A stretch of 64,000 bases of DNA from Nemophila menziesii (lineage: Eukaryota > Streptophyta > Magnoliopsida > Boraginales > Hydrophyllaceae): NCBI GenBank assembly GCA_029959085.1, contig JARWIR010000092.1:1488001-1552000 (forward strand). Direction: 5' to 3'. A program made the position numbers and the translations under genes. Each line of letters starts with the position of its first letter. Within the stretch, counting starts at the first letter, position 1. Of the stretch, positions 47,546-59,697 are shown in pieces. The notes under the pieces are model-generated. The model was not told where the DNA came from, did not search any database, and worked only from the letters and a program-made list of their open reading frames with translations.

Positions 47546-48100
47546 CCGGGTGGAGATCCCACAATCTAAGTTCAAAGGAAAAACTGAATCATAAAATTGC
47601 AACTCGGTCCAACGCACTGTGGGAAGAACTCCCCAACCCATTCCTAGGACAAAATTAAAAAATGCTACTTGTAAAAGTTAAGGTTAAGTTAAACTTTTAA
47701 TGCTACTTGTATTTTCAATAATATAAGATAGAGTAATGAAGATAATCTCAACAAGAGACACATATATGAATAACATGGATTGGGCCGTCCTATGATAATT
47801 TATTGAAGGCAAAATTCTTTGACAATTATACATAAAATACCAAGAGTTGTTCAAGACCGTAAATAGACACAACCGTGAGAACCAAAATATTTTTGAAAGG
47901 ATGCTAGGTATTTTCTATTGACATGGAATACAAAAAGGCGAAACAATTCAAGACATCACACTGGTTAGCAAGTAAATCCGATAGCTCTTCCTAAAGAAGG
48001 TTCAAGGCCACAAGCTACCTTTAATGACATAGTATTATTCTACATTTCTCTCTCAATATCTCTCGTGTTTAGTATTCTCTTGAATATTTTTTCGGGGTGG
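47546..48100 (+). mobile_element. Probable copia 3' end and LTR debris
   Basis: GGGTGGAGATCCCACAATCT (47548 on) and the following CCCAACCCATTCCTAG resemble the sequence between copia pol and the 3' LTR in plant elements. A leader-like stretch with TTTCTCTCTCAATATCTCTC lies at 48040-48060. I could not find a clean pair of LTRs or a target duplication. The 62-codon minus-strand frame at 47684-47872 is chance. Confidence 0.4.
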
Positions 48101-48799
48101 TTATTCAATTTCCATTAATGTGGGGATTGATAGTCAAATGAGTTTTTCCTCAAGTGTTGACAAGATTGACGATGATTTGGTTAATATGTTTATCTAAACG
48201 TAAAGACTAACGTAATATATTCACTTTGTTAAATATTATTTGAAGTTGAATGATAAATCGAGTCATGAGAATTTTGAGAAAATATAAAGAAATAGATAGT
48301 TTTTATTTATTTATATGTTTTTATATATAGTAAAGGGGAAAAAAGAAAAATAATAGATTTCTTATTGGCAAGTCTTATTATTAACAATGGGTGACCCAAT
48401 AGTAAATTTATAATGAAAACTAAATATACATTCATATTGGGCCAACTCAAACATTTTCTTCATTTATTTTTTTAAAGAATTATGAATTATAAATTATAAG
48501 AGAGGGATAAAAAAGAAGCAGTTTATTAAGTTTGATGAAATTCTGAAGTGTTCGTGTGTCTGATTCTTCTGAATAGTTTTGTTTTTGTATCAGGACGTTG
48601 AAACCAACAAATGTAAGACATCAGTATATGACCTAAATAGCTTAAACACATCAGATCCAATCTGAATCTCAACGAGTAAAGTTATTTATTTATTTTTATT
48701 TTTATTTATTTTTGAATTAGTTTTTATATAGTTTTACTGGTTAATACAAATTAAATACAACGTGATTTTTGAAGTGGGCCGTTAAAATCAATTTTTCAT
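48101..48799. other. Unassigned spacer
   Basis: AT-rich with no open frame of note. It contains a TTTATTTATTTTTATTT run near 48684-48712. Nothing recognised. Confidence 0.4.
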
Positions 48800-49570
48800 C
48801 CAAGCTTGGTAACTTATAAATACTCTAAAACAACTGCACTCTAGGGCCATCGGCTTTCACTATGAAATAACTGAGAGCATTAACAATAATTAAAATTCTC
48901 CCTTCATCGAAGGTTTCGATCAAGATGGACCAATTTAACAATCTCTCCTATATTTTTTTAGTTAATTTAAGACTTTTTGAAGTGGTAGTTCGTTAAAGCC
49001 TTAGATCGTATTGGTTTCAAAATAAATGCATAAATTTTTTTGATGAATGAACCAAGTCAAGGTGATTCTATCAATCAAAATATATTAAACTTTTGCTTCT
49101 TTTGATTAATATATGATTTAATAGAATTGATATTTTTTCCCAATAGACCTCACAAGAAAATACTATTAGCTCATTCATTAATGTTGCTAGATAAATATAT
49201 ATTTCCTCTGTCTAACATCTGAGGACATTTTTTGCTCTATCAACAACAAAAGTGCAGGAACATATATGTATAACAAGTATGTAGTTCACATTGAGAATGT
49301 CCTAATTGGAATTACAAATCATACTTCTCCAAATTTGATATATATATTATTTAGCTAGCATTATTAATGGAAAGAACCACACTACAAAAAATTTAAAACA
49401 TCTTATAATAAATATCACGATTTTGAATATTATAACAATTAAAATTTGTCTATGATAGTAGCTAATCCCTTACATAGCTCATGCGTTTATACTATTTATC
49501 ATTTAGTACAATAACCAATTTTTGAATTAAGATTTTGGCGAACAACTAGTCTATAAATAAGACCAATAAT
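48800..49570 (+). repeat. Segmental duplication fragment E (pre-LINE part)
   Basis: Diverged match to B 25610-26290 and C 52450-53120, including GAGAGCATTAACAATAATTA and CTCCCTTCATCGAAGG. No LINE follows. This suggests another old unit of the same array, with its right part lost. Confidence 0.65.
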
Positions 49571-49751
49571 TTAAAAGTGTTCTTCTTGGGACATGAAATA
49601 TTTCACCCTCTCTCTTGCAGTAATATCATAATGAAGAAAGCTTAGAGTCTCTTATAGTTGGGTGCTCAACCATTTTAAACATTAAAATATATACATAAGT
49701 GTTGAGAATAGGCACGTAATGATCTTTCTCAGATTTAGTTAAAAAGGTGAT

Positions 49752-49967
49752 ATGTCTCGATCAAGGGGGAAGTCTCAAGACACTATAAATACGAGGAACC
49801 TAAACAATTTTCCACAAGTGGCTACTAGTAAAATTCCCATAAATTATGAAAGTATGTGGATTATTATAAGAAGGATAAAATTTATCCCACCCACCTTGAA
49901 ATCAAATGATTTAGAAGGCTTTGAAGTCTATACAACCAAAATCGATGGGTTCCTCACTACTAGATAA
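49752..49967 (+). CDS. Unidentified 71-codon ORF
   Basis: It reads MSRSRGKSQDTINTRNLNNF and then QVATSKIPINYESMWIIIRR to a stop at 49965. It is rich in basic and polar residues at the start. It lies in single-copy sequence between E and C. No family recognised. It could be a gag-like or host exon fragment, or chance. Confidence 0.2.
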   Translation: MSRSRGKSQDTINTRNLNNFPQVATSKIPINYESMWIIIRRIKFIPPTLKSNDLEGFEVYTTKIDGFLTTR

Positions 49968-50838
49968 AATAAACTAAAAAAGCCTTGAAGGGGTAAGATC
50001 TATATTTAAAAAATAGGGTACAAAAAAATTTTGTACGCCAAGGTTCGGTCGACAATTGAACCGGACTCAGTAATAGAAAGTTAATACACGTGATAACTAT
50101 AAAAAAGGGGTGCCTTATACCCATATCGAAGCAACAATGGTAATGTATGATTTTTACTTATTATCCCACACAAGCACTCACATACTTCCTAGGTAACATC
50201 ATCTCTATATTTTTTCATGTGTCTTCCAAATTGGAAAAAGGACGTAGGTCATCCGTAGACCAATAAAGTATAACATAACTAGTTCTAAACCCTACATTTG
50301 GACTGTATTTTTTTCTCTCTCATATCTCATTGAAAGGCTCGTAAAATTAAACATGGCTAAGTATACACCAATCTCTTTTGGAGATGAACTATCAACCAAA
50401 TCATTGTAAAAAGAGTTGATGAGATCCAAAATTAAGGGATATTTACAAGAAGTTAGTGATTTCCTCCTAGCTGAAGGACGTCCTTATCCCGTAAAAAAAG
50501 TTGATGACTAGACATTTAAATGAATAGTAGTTCAACTATACAAGTCAAAAGGAAAAATGTAATTGCGTATTTAAACATGAAGAAATAAATATGGAAGAGG
50601 AAAGACAAAGACAATATATGAAATCTTACCTCTATAAAGGAAATAGTACATAATCCTAACGAAGTACATGATCTCCATATGTGTAATAACTGGAGAAAAA
50701 GCCTATAAATCTTAAGAAAAAAGGAAAAAGGAAGAACCTATATAAATATATGTTTGTGCCAAGAGCATAACTGCGTCCAAAGAGTAATGTGTTAGCTAAC
50801 AAAAAACATTTGGATACCAGGGATACAAAAAACTTATA
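49968..50838. other. Unassigned single-copy sequence
   Basis: A short frame near 50353 (MAKYTPISFGDELST, then after a stop ELMRSKIKGYLQEVSDFLLA) has protein-like composition but two stops within 60 codons. I do not recognise it. Positions 50030-50300 resemble an LTR or leader but no pair was found. Confidence 0.3.
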
Positions 50839-51097
50839 CTCCCTCAGTTCCTAAAAGGTTGTCACTTATACTAAAAATAGTTGTTCCAAAAAGATTGCCA
50901 CTTTAGAATATCAAGACATTTTTTAATTTTTATAACATTTTTACCCGTAATTAAATATTATAATATATTTTTCCAATAAATATTTAAAATATCAAAACAA
51001 TTTAGTAGGGCATATTAGTAATCACATGACTAATAAATGAAATTTCTTAATTTGTGTTTAAAAGAAAAAGTGACATCCTTTTAGGAACAGAGGGAAG
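50839..51097. mobile_element. Stowaway-like MITE, about 259 bp
   Basis: Starts CTCCCTCAGTTCCTAAAAGG next to TA (50837-50838) and ends with the near complement CCTTTTAGGAACAGAGGGAA. CTCCCTC ends with TA targets are typical of Stowaway (Tc1/mariner) MITEs. The right terminal bases are mutated, so the second TA is not visible. Confidence 0.85.
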
Positions 51098-51317
51098 CAT
51101 CAGTATTGAACCCAAAATAGGATATATTAGTTTATTGAAGACAAAGATCAAAAGAAACCCCGGTAATCATAAATTGGAAAAGTAGACATACGGCTCAAAT
51201 AGAGACCGTAAAATCCTACAATTTATCGAGGATTGAAAAATATTAACATCTAATGGTGTATTTATTAAGGAGAAATTTATCTCAACCTCGGGGTAACAAA
51301 TCCAAGACAGGTCGGGG
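51098..51317. other. Spacer between MITE and copy C
   Basis: A minus-strand frame of 75 codons (51394-51167) spans the copy C boundary and reads FPDLSWICYPEVEINFSLIN. It may be LTR-element debris. No family recognised. Confidence 0.3.
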
Positions 51318-53370
51318 AAAAATAATTTGGCGATATCCACAAAGTATGAAATGGGTGTCGAACTTCCGAACCTCAGGACAACAAGGGTACACATATTAAA
51401 TGATACCCATCATTTTATAGATTCCTACTTGACGAACAAGGTCCATCACGAGAAGACGTTAGTCATATGATAGTTGAGATCTGTTAAGAAGATCTTAATT
51501 AAAGTGGATGCCTTCAAAATACCTGAATAAGGTTGCATGTCCTTAACCTAAGTATGATGAATACAAGCAACAAAAAAAATCATGTATCCACGTGTTTATT
51601 ATGCCACATTCATATTTTTTGAATAAATATATGTACAATTTTGATTTTCTGTCGTGTAAAACATACTTAATTTATGTCGAAGTTTTTCATTTTAATTTTT
51701 TTTTTTTTGCTCTGGTAGATTTTTTATTATAAATCCTTCATTGTTGAGACCTTTAAGGTTATCGTGCATAAAAGATATCAAGCTTAAATCTTATTATTTA
51801 TATCACTAGATTATCTTGATTTACTTTATTCATATATCTACTTATAAGAGTTATCTTTAACTTGTAAGATATATTAAAACACAAGATAACTTTTTATAAA
51901 GATTATGATCCATGATCCAAGGTTAGAGAAGAGGGTTAGTATCAAATTGGTTGAGAATGAGTCTTGGAAATATCTGAATAAGATTGTGACTAAAACTATA
52001 AAAGTATCCTTTAATTTTCATAATTGACTCCATAAAACATAATGGGTTAGATTTTAGGAATAAGCCCTAGAAAATCATTGTTGTTTCACTTTGTTTTTAA
52101 CCATCAAAGAAAAAAAGTTTATTGAAAAATATAACATAAAGGCTACATAAATGTTGAATTTTTCAATTATTAATTTTTAAATTTTTTAGTTAGTTGTAGT
52201 AGGCTATTACCGAATGATGTCTAGCCTAGTTGTATCGAGGTACCTATCTAATGACGAATTGTGAGTTTTTGACGATTTTTACTCGCATTTATCCAAGCAT
52301 GATGGTAGACTGCAATAAACTAGAATATAATCGTACTCTATTTCGTTGTTCAATACCTTCGAATTGATATTTTATGCGAATTGGTACTCTTGTTCATCAA
52401 AGTGCTCTACTTTATTGAACTATTAGGCTGCATTAACATTAATAATTCTTCTAAGGTAGGCAACTTATATATATTCTACATATATTTTATTCTCTGGCCA
52501 TGGGCTTTAAATTAGGAAATAGTGAGAGAATTAACCATAATGGAATTTCTCTATTCACCGAAGGATTTGATCTAGATGGACCATTTCAACAATCTTCCCC
52601 GTTTTGTTGGTCAACTCAAGAATCTCTGTAACTATAGTTTGTTTAAGCCTTGGGTTTTAAGTACTAAAAAAATAAGGGCATAACATTCTTGATACACAAA
52701 CAAGAAATTCAAATTCTCTTAATTCGTTTATTTAATTTTTAGTTGATCCTTTCAACTTGTGAATATAGAAAAACTATTATTATCTTCTTAAATGTTGTTA
52801 GATAAAGACATATTTCCTATATCAAATATTTGAGAATGTTTTTTTGAACTATCATCAACAAAGTATAACAAACATAGATGTACAACTAGTGTTTAATCGT
52901 TATTAAGGATGTTTTAAATAACATTACAAATATCATTCTATAATTTTGATACTTATATATTGTTGAACGAGCACTATTAATTATAAGAACAATACTGTAG
53001 AAAATTGTAGATGTCTTACAATAAGTATCACAATTTTTAATATTATAAAAACTAAATTTAATCTATATGAGTAAGTAATATGTTACATAACTCATGTGTT
53101 TATATTATTTGGTTATTTTTGAAAATAAGACCACCAACTAATAAGTATCACAAAAATTAAATATTCATAATTTTTTAAAGTATATAAAACTAATAAATTT
53201 TTTTATACAATGTATAATTAATATAGTTTAAGAAAAAATAAAAAAATTAAATATAATTATTTTTTATGATTAACAATATATATATTGTGTTTTAAAAAAA
53301 TTAATATTAAAATTTATTTATTTTTCTACAAATTAAAAAATGTAAATATTGAAAGAATAATATTTAAGGT
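51318..53370. other. Left, pre-LINE part of copy C
   Basis: Same content as 24455-26520 in B. No gene seen. Confidence 0.5.
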
Positions 53371-53477
53371 GAAAAATGAATGATTTTTAAAAAATGCCCA
53401 AAATATCATCAAGATTCAACTTTAAAAAAATTTCATCCCTATCCATTCAATTCATCGACCACTAAATTTATTTCATC

Positions 53478-53562
53478 ATATTTTTACTTTTTTTACTCTT
53501 TTCTAGCTTTTTTCCACATTTTTACTTTCTTTTACTCTTTTCTAGCTTTTTTCCATATTTTT
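53478..53562. repeat. Tandem duplication in the LINE leader (copy C only)
   Basis: A T-rich unit of about 42 bases around TTTTACTCTTTTCTAGCTTT occurs twice. Copy B has one. Confidence 0.75.
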
Positions 53563-53758
53563 TCTTTATTTCTTTTCAGATTTGGTGTTTATCCAAAAAT
53601 TTATTGGATCTAACACCTAATATAATTTCTCTTTCAATATTTTTTCAGAATCTTCACTGATCGTCTCTTCACCTCTACCCCATCCCCATCACACCGCCTT
53701 TCCTTTTTATTCCTTTTCAGTTTTTCACCTTTTTCCGATTTTATTTTTTGATCTCAAC

Positions 53759-54922
53759 ATGACCAAAATGTTAAATTCTGCCAGAGTCAAGTAAGACAAC
53801 AATAGTTCTCAGTCAAATGCAAAGGGCAAAATGAATTATCGTGATATTACGAAGATGATTCTATCTCCAGATAAGAATAATATGAAAATGTTTACACCAG
53901 AAACTTACGGTGTTGTAGCTCGAAGAAGTAGTGATGATGAGTTGGTTAATGTCCAGACACCGGTAGATACACTGATTCAAAAAAGTACAACTGCTTAGAT
54001 GGAACCAGCTCTAGATCAAAGTTAGGTCAAAGTGGTCAAATTTTTTTGAAGGGTGTGTGGAAAAGGAACTAAAACTGGAATTTCACGAACCCATTAGACA
54101 TGGCAGAAAACGAATAATCAACCACCACAAGAGGTACTTGATGACGGTGCAAATCTTTGGGGAAACTATTTGATTGGTCAATTTATGGATAACCCACCTC
54201 CGTTTAATGAGATTGTGAAAATCGTTAATTAACAATGGAAAAATTTGGATAATGTTGATGTTAAATCGAGGAGTAAAGGAGTCTTTGTATTTAAATTTAA
54301 GAATGAGCAGTATTATGGTAAAGCTATGGAACAGTTGTGGCATATTAATGGTGAACCACTTCTCCTAAGACCATGGAAAGTGGGTATGCAGTTTGAGAAG
54401 ATAGACGTGTCGAAAATACCAATTTGGGTCAAACTAGTTAACATTCTGATGAACTTATGGACACAAAAAGGCTTGAGCGATGTCGCTGGTGGTATTGGAG
54501 TTTCATTACAATTGGACACTATAATAGAGTCAAAGTCGAGGTTAGGGTATGCTCGTGTATGTGTTGAGATAGATACTAAGGAAGAACTCTTAAAAAATGT
54601 TTATGTTGATGTGGGGGTGGAGGAATTACAGGTAGTTTGAGTAGAATATTACTGAAAACCAATAATCTGCAAAAAAAGTAGTAAGTTTGGTTATGTGGAG
54701 AGTAAGTGTACTAATACACAGAAAATGTTGAGAACAAAGAAGTTATTGGATATAGAAGACAAAGAAAGTAAGGAAAGAAGTGTTTCCGAGGAACTGCGAG
54801 TTGTTAGACAAAGAAGTAGAAACAAACACATAAATGGAAGGTCTAGCTATGTTCTGACACCAAATAAGTTTGACGAGTTACCGAGAAATAATGAGAATGA
54901 GATTGATCATGATGTGCTTTAG
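53759..54922 (+). pseudogene. LINE ORF1 relic with DUF4283 domain (copy C)
   Basis: The same gene as 26867-28028 and somewhat better kept. The DUF4283 part is open from 54245 to 54640: NGVFVFKFKN-like residues, WHINGEPLLLRPWKVGMQFE, KIDVSKIPIWVKLVNILMNL, GLSDVAGGIGVSLQLD and ARVCVEIDTKEEL. Upstream a TAA lies at 54228, and three more stops lie before 54040. The zinc knuckle region reads SKFGYVESKC with its first Cys lost. The charged tail runs to 54922. Differences from B include both repaired and new stops, so each copy decayed separately after duplication. Confidence 0.8.
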
Positions 54923-54970
54923 TTCATCAATCATAGTGGTGGTCAAAAGATTACCCAACACCAAAAATTT

Positions 54971-56035
54971 ATGAATTTAGCTTCATGGAATTAGCGTGGC
55001 TTTAAAAATATCATTCGACAACTTGATGTCAAGGAGTTTTTAATTAGTACTAATGTTAGGCTTATTGGACTTTTGGGGAAAAAGGGTTATGTCTAATAAG
55101 TATTTAGCAGTAGTTAATGCTTATTTTCCTCAGTTGGAGATGTTGCATAACTATAATAAAGACGAGTCTTCGATAATTTGGATTTTGTGGAATAATATAT
55201 ATGTTGACATAAAACTATTACATGAAACTTCACAAACTCCGTTTGTGGATATGAAAATCATTAAAAGTGGAGATACAATATAAATAGGCATGATATATGG
55301 AAGTTATGATCATGCAGATAGAAGAATTTTATGAAAAGGTATAATCAATTGGAGTAATGATTAAGTATCTAATAAACTATGATTTTTAGGGAATTTCAAT
55401 GAAATACTAAAAATACAAGATAAAGTGCATTGTGATACACTTGACAATGGTTTTGTTGAATATGTAGATTGTATTGATGAGTCAAATCTATATGAACATC
55501 AATATGGGGGTAAATATTATTCTTGGAAAAATAATAGTATATTGGCTAGACACTCGTATTTCTAATGTTATAGTAACTCCTCCTTCTACCTCGAATCATT
55601 GTTCTCGAAAAATTTATATTGGAGGTCAAAAGAGATCAAAACCGCGTTCATTTAAATTTTTCAACATATGGGCTCATCATGAAAGATTTGTTGATATAAT
55701 TAATCAAGCCTAGAATATTGATATTGAAAGAAAATATAGGTTTAAAATGTACGTGAAACAAAAAAGTGTTAAAATTGCTTGAGGAAAATCAACAATACAA
55801 ATTTCAGAAGGAAAATTCCTCATGTATTGAAACTAGTAAGAGTCGATCACAAATAGTTCAGAGTAAAATTATGAGTGGAGATCTTGATCTAAACATACTT
55901 ATTGAATAAAAGTGTTAGTAAAAGAACTTGTCGAGGCTGTGGAGATTCATCGTAATATTATGAAGAAGAAAGCCACTATTTCTTTTACCAATGATAATGG
56001 TTTGTAATTCTTTATATTTCTACTTAATTCTTTAA
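54971..56035 (+). pseudogene. LINE ORF2 endonuclease relic (copy C)
   Basis: Starts MNLASWN, then a TAG where copy B has ATG, then RGFKNIIRQLDVKEF. It continues with SNKYLAVVNAYFPQLEM (55091), a GNFNEILKIQDKV stretch, SNHCSRKIYIGGQKRSKPRS (the SDH motif is now SNH) and FKFFNIWAHHERFVDIINQA. About 50 bases present in B near 28605-28650 are missing here. It ends at the same reverse transcriptase deletion as B. Confidence 0.75.
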
Positions 56036-56039
56036 AGGA

Positions 56040-57066
56040 ACACAATTTGAGGAGTAGATGGATTAATCATAATATTATCAAAGATAAGTGTATTTTAGGA
56101 TTAGATGCAAAACAATATCATACATGGATTTGGAAGCAGTTAATGAGAATTATGAAAGTTGCATACAAGTTCATTCAACATAAAGTTCATAATGGTAAAA
56201 ATAAGTTTATTATTTGGGACAAATAGATTGATGGGAGTAGTGTACAAGAAATATTATAAATTAAGCTTTATAATCAAAACATTAATTACAATTATCTCAT
56301 GATTTTGGAGATAACGATGGATATTGCGTCTATGTATAAGTAAAATTCTTCCTTGATTTGAACACTTCAATTTAACTCCCGGGAATAACTTGAATTAGAG
56401 TGGAAGTAACAATAAGGGAGTATTACTGTAGTTAAAGAGAGTTTCAAGTTGAGTAAGATTATATGGGCAAAGTGTTGTGTTCCATGCTGTTCTTTCATTA
56501 CATGGTTAGCTATTCGGGATCGCTAGCCACAAAAGTCAGAGATTGCAAATTAATCCTATATGCTTATTCTACATTAGATGTTTTGAAGAATTTAAACATT
56601 TGTTTATTAGTTTTCCGTTTTCTAAGAGATTATTGATGCAAATACTTGAAAAATGCGGAATCATAAATCCACCACTGGGTTGTATGATTTGGTTGACATC
56701 ATTCTTCCATTCCTGAGTGACGAACACATTACAATTGTAAGTGATTTAATTACTTTTTATATGTATTGGATATGGTGTGAGAGAAATGACGGAAATCATG
56801 GAGGACAAGGGTTGAATTAAGAACAATTTTGGGAAAAAATTATATCTCAAACGGTTATAAGGTTGTATAAAAAAAAGTTTAAGAAGAAGACCTCTATGCA
56901 ATTAATTAATGTTATTTATATTATTAGGTAGGTCCAATTAGATGTAACTTCGGTTGTTTACTTAATGTTTTTTCTTATTGGGCTTATATAGTAAAGTAGT
57001 TCTAATTGGGCAGAAAGTTTGCAAAGATCATATTTAATAAAAATTTGATTTTCTGCTAAAAAAAGT
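56040..57066 (+). pseudogene. LINE ORF2 C-terminal relic (zf-RVT end), copy C
   Basis: RSRWINHNIIKDKCILGLDA and HTWIWKQLMRIMKVAYKFIQ open the segment. It then follows copy A closely, including the 26 bp deletion, to the A-rich end near 57066. Confidence 0.75.
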
Positions 57067-59667
57067 TAATCCGAATTCGTTTATTTGAATTTTGGAGATA
57101 TAAAATCATTATTAAGGTCTGAAGTTGCCGCAACTATTTTATTACTATTTGATATTCCATTCTCTTCTAATGGATTCATATCTTATTGTTTCTCCTTCTC
57201 TTGGATAACTTTTCTTGATCTATTGTTATTTTGTGTGATAGATTTATATGCTAAAACAAATTGCTTCTTCTAAGGTTATTTAATTATCTTTTTAAAAATT
57301 AATTATTATTTTAATTGTGTAGGGTATATAAGTTTTATTCATATAATTTTATTAATATTATTTGACTTAAATTTATGTGTCATAGACGAAACTTGTGATG
57401 AACTATTGAATAATGGTTAAAAAGTCTTCTAAGTTTTAACATTGTAAAAAATCACATGAAAATGCTTCAAGACTTGAAAACTCGATGTAATAAATAATAT
57501 ATATCATTATAATAATAATACCTTTGGGTTTTCAATGATAATGGAATATTTAATTGAGAGTAATATATTTTTAAATCTAAATATTTTGTTGAATCCATAA
57601 ATTATTATAAATTTAATTATATTTTGACAATTTTGTAAAGATGGATGCTTTTTAATATATTATAGATGTTTGTGTAGGTGTAATGCCATGTTTAGTCAAA
57701 GATAATATAAAATCTAGTATATTGATTTGTATAAGTTTTTCCCTAAAAAAAATATCCATAATATCTATTGTATAGGATTCTCTAAGCACTTGAAAAATTT
57801 ATTTAAGATATAATAGAAGCTAGACCTAAAAGAGAACTCATTTCAAATAGAAACTAAATTTCAAATCTTAGGTTTTTGAGAGTTTTTAATTAGTTATTTC
57901 ATTTTTATAAAAAATTAGAACATGCCTCAAAATAAGGTTTAACAATATGTAACTGTATCTCATTATAATTCGTTAATACAATTAAAAAGCATTCACAATT
58001 GCAAGGTTGTTCTACCAGTTTAAAAATGTAATACGAATTTATTTATTATTGTTAGATAAGGTCTAAGTGTATAAATATCTTCTTACTATATATAATACAC
58101 TTCTCTTTGCTATTAACAATAATATACACAAATAAAATGTCAGAATAGTACTTCTTTAAATTTAATCATTTAAAGAAGAGAAATATTTATAGAGTTGCAC
58201 TACATACTTCTCTCACTATTTTCTTTTTAGGAAGTAGTTTGTTAAGTTCATGGTGTATTTAAAAATCATTAAGAACTACTTATGGGGAGATTATGTTTGT
58301 TTATTAATTAATTAAGATTCATTAAGAACTACTTATGAGGGGATTATGTTTGTTTATTAATTAATTAGGAAAATATTAAATATGTGATGGTTCTATTTTG
58401 TGATTTGTATAGCTTACATTCCAAAAATCATCTTTTAATTTATTGTGATGATTTTTCATATTTAATAATGTTATTATTTTTTTCAAAAAAAGGACTTGTA
58501 ATTTAAAAGGGAGTCAAATCTTTTCTTCATATCAATATTAATGTTAGGAATGTATTTAATTGATCCTAAATCAAAGGTAATAAATCAAAAAGTATATTTC
58601 AGTAAAGTGGTATAAATACCTATATCGGTCACTAGTATTCTAACATAGTGGAATAATTTTTTTAAAGATTATAATTTTAGAAATTTTTTAGAAAAAGAGA
58701 ACTAAGATGAGGTAAATTTACAACCGAATAAAATAAAAATGAATTATCTTGGATAAGGCATCCTACACACGATGGTAGACTTAGGATAGTTTATCTACTA
58801 GGGTTTATATATAAGGTTATGGAAAAATATTTTATATCATATTTGTATATAGAAATAAAGATAATTTTTAAGTTTTAATGTTTTCAATCTGTAGGTGGGC
58901 TTAATCGACCTTTGATAAAGCCCAAGTCTTCCACTGCGCATCCATGTTATAATTTCCCGAGATGTGATAAAGATCTACTACAAGCAACAACGCTAATGAC
59001 TTCTTGGTAACAAGGATTGAGCAACAAAAACATTAAACCTATGGATGCTTCTAGCTCGATGTTCTGGAACAATTTCTACTTCGACACTGGTCATATTAGC
59101 ATGGATGAAAATAATTTCCCAAATGATGCACTTGATATATAAGAAATTACTACTAATATAATTTTATCTTTTTATAAACTAATTAATTAGGCAAACTAGT
59201 TGTTATTTATGTAAGTATATAAATCAATGAGTCCTTTAGTCATAGTGTTCATTTTACTTTTCTTGTACTAGTGAACCTAAAGTTTATTTATTTGTAAAAA
59301 ATGGGATAAACACACTTTTCCCTTTTATGAGTTGTACGTGTATTTTTAACTATAAATGATTTTTTTTCAATTTATATTAAAAATGATTTGAATGTGACAA
59401 TTCAATTTGAGGACTACCGTAATAGTTAAAAAGAGACTATGAAGCTCATACACTCCCTTGCTAGTATACCTCAAAATACATTAATAAGTTTGATTACATT
59501 TATTAATTTAGTCAAATGTCTATACTATAATAACCTATTTTGGCTTCTCTCTCTTTGATGGTAAAATATACTTTTACAAAGATAAATCTTTATACAAAGT
59601 TCAAAGCCAATCATGACATAGTGTGATAGGCTTATTAAGGGAAAAAAATAATTGTTTTGCATGGTAA
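57067..59667. other. Non-coding block sequence (copy C)
   Basis: Matches A 960-3610. It contains the 53 bp tandem pair (58266-58370) and the exon-like relic (about 58895-59141) with the same frame and the same internal stop as A. Confidence 0.55.
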
Positions 59668-59697
59668 CTAGGTATTGCGCGTGTCTAAAGACACTAT
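59668..59697 (-). mobile_element. Old Helitron 3' terminus (copy C)
   Basis: Identical to the terminus at 3611. Confidence 0.5.
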
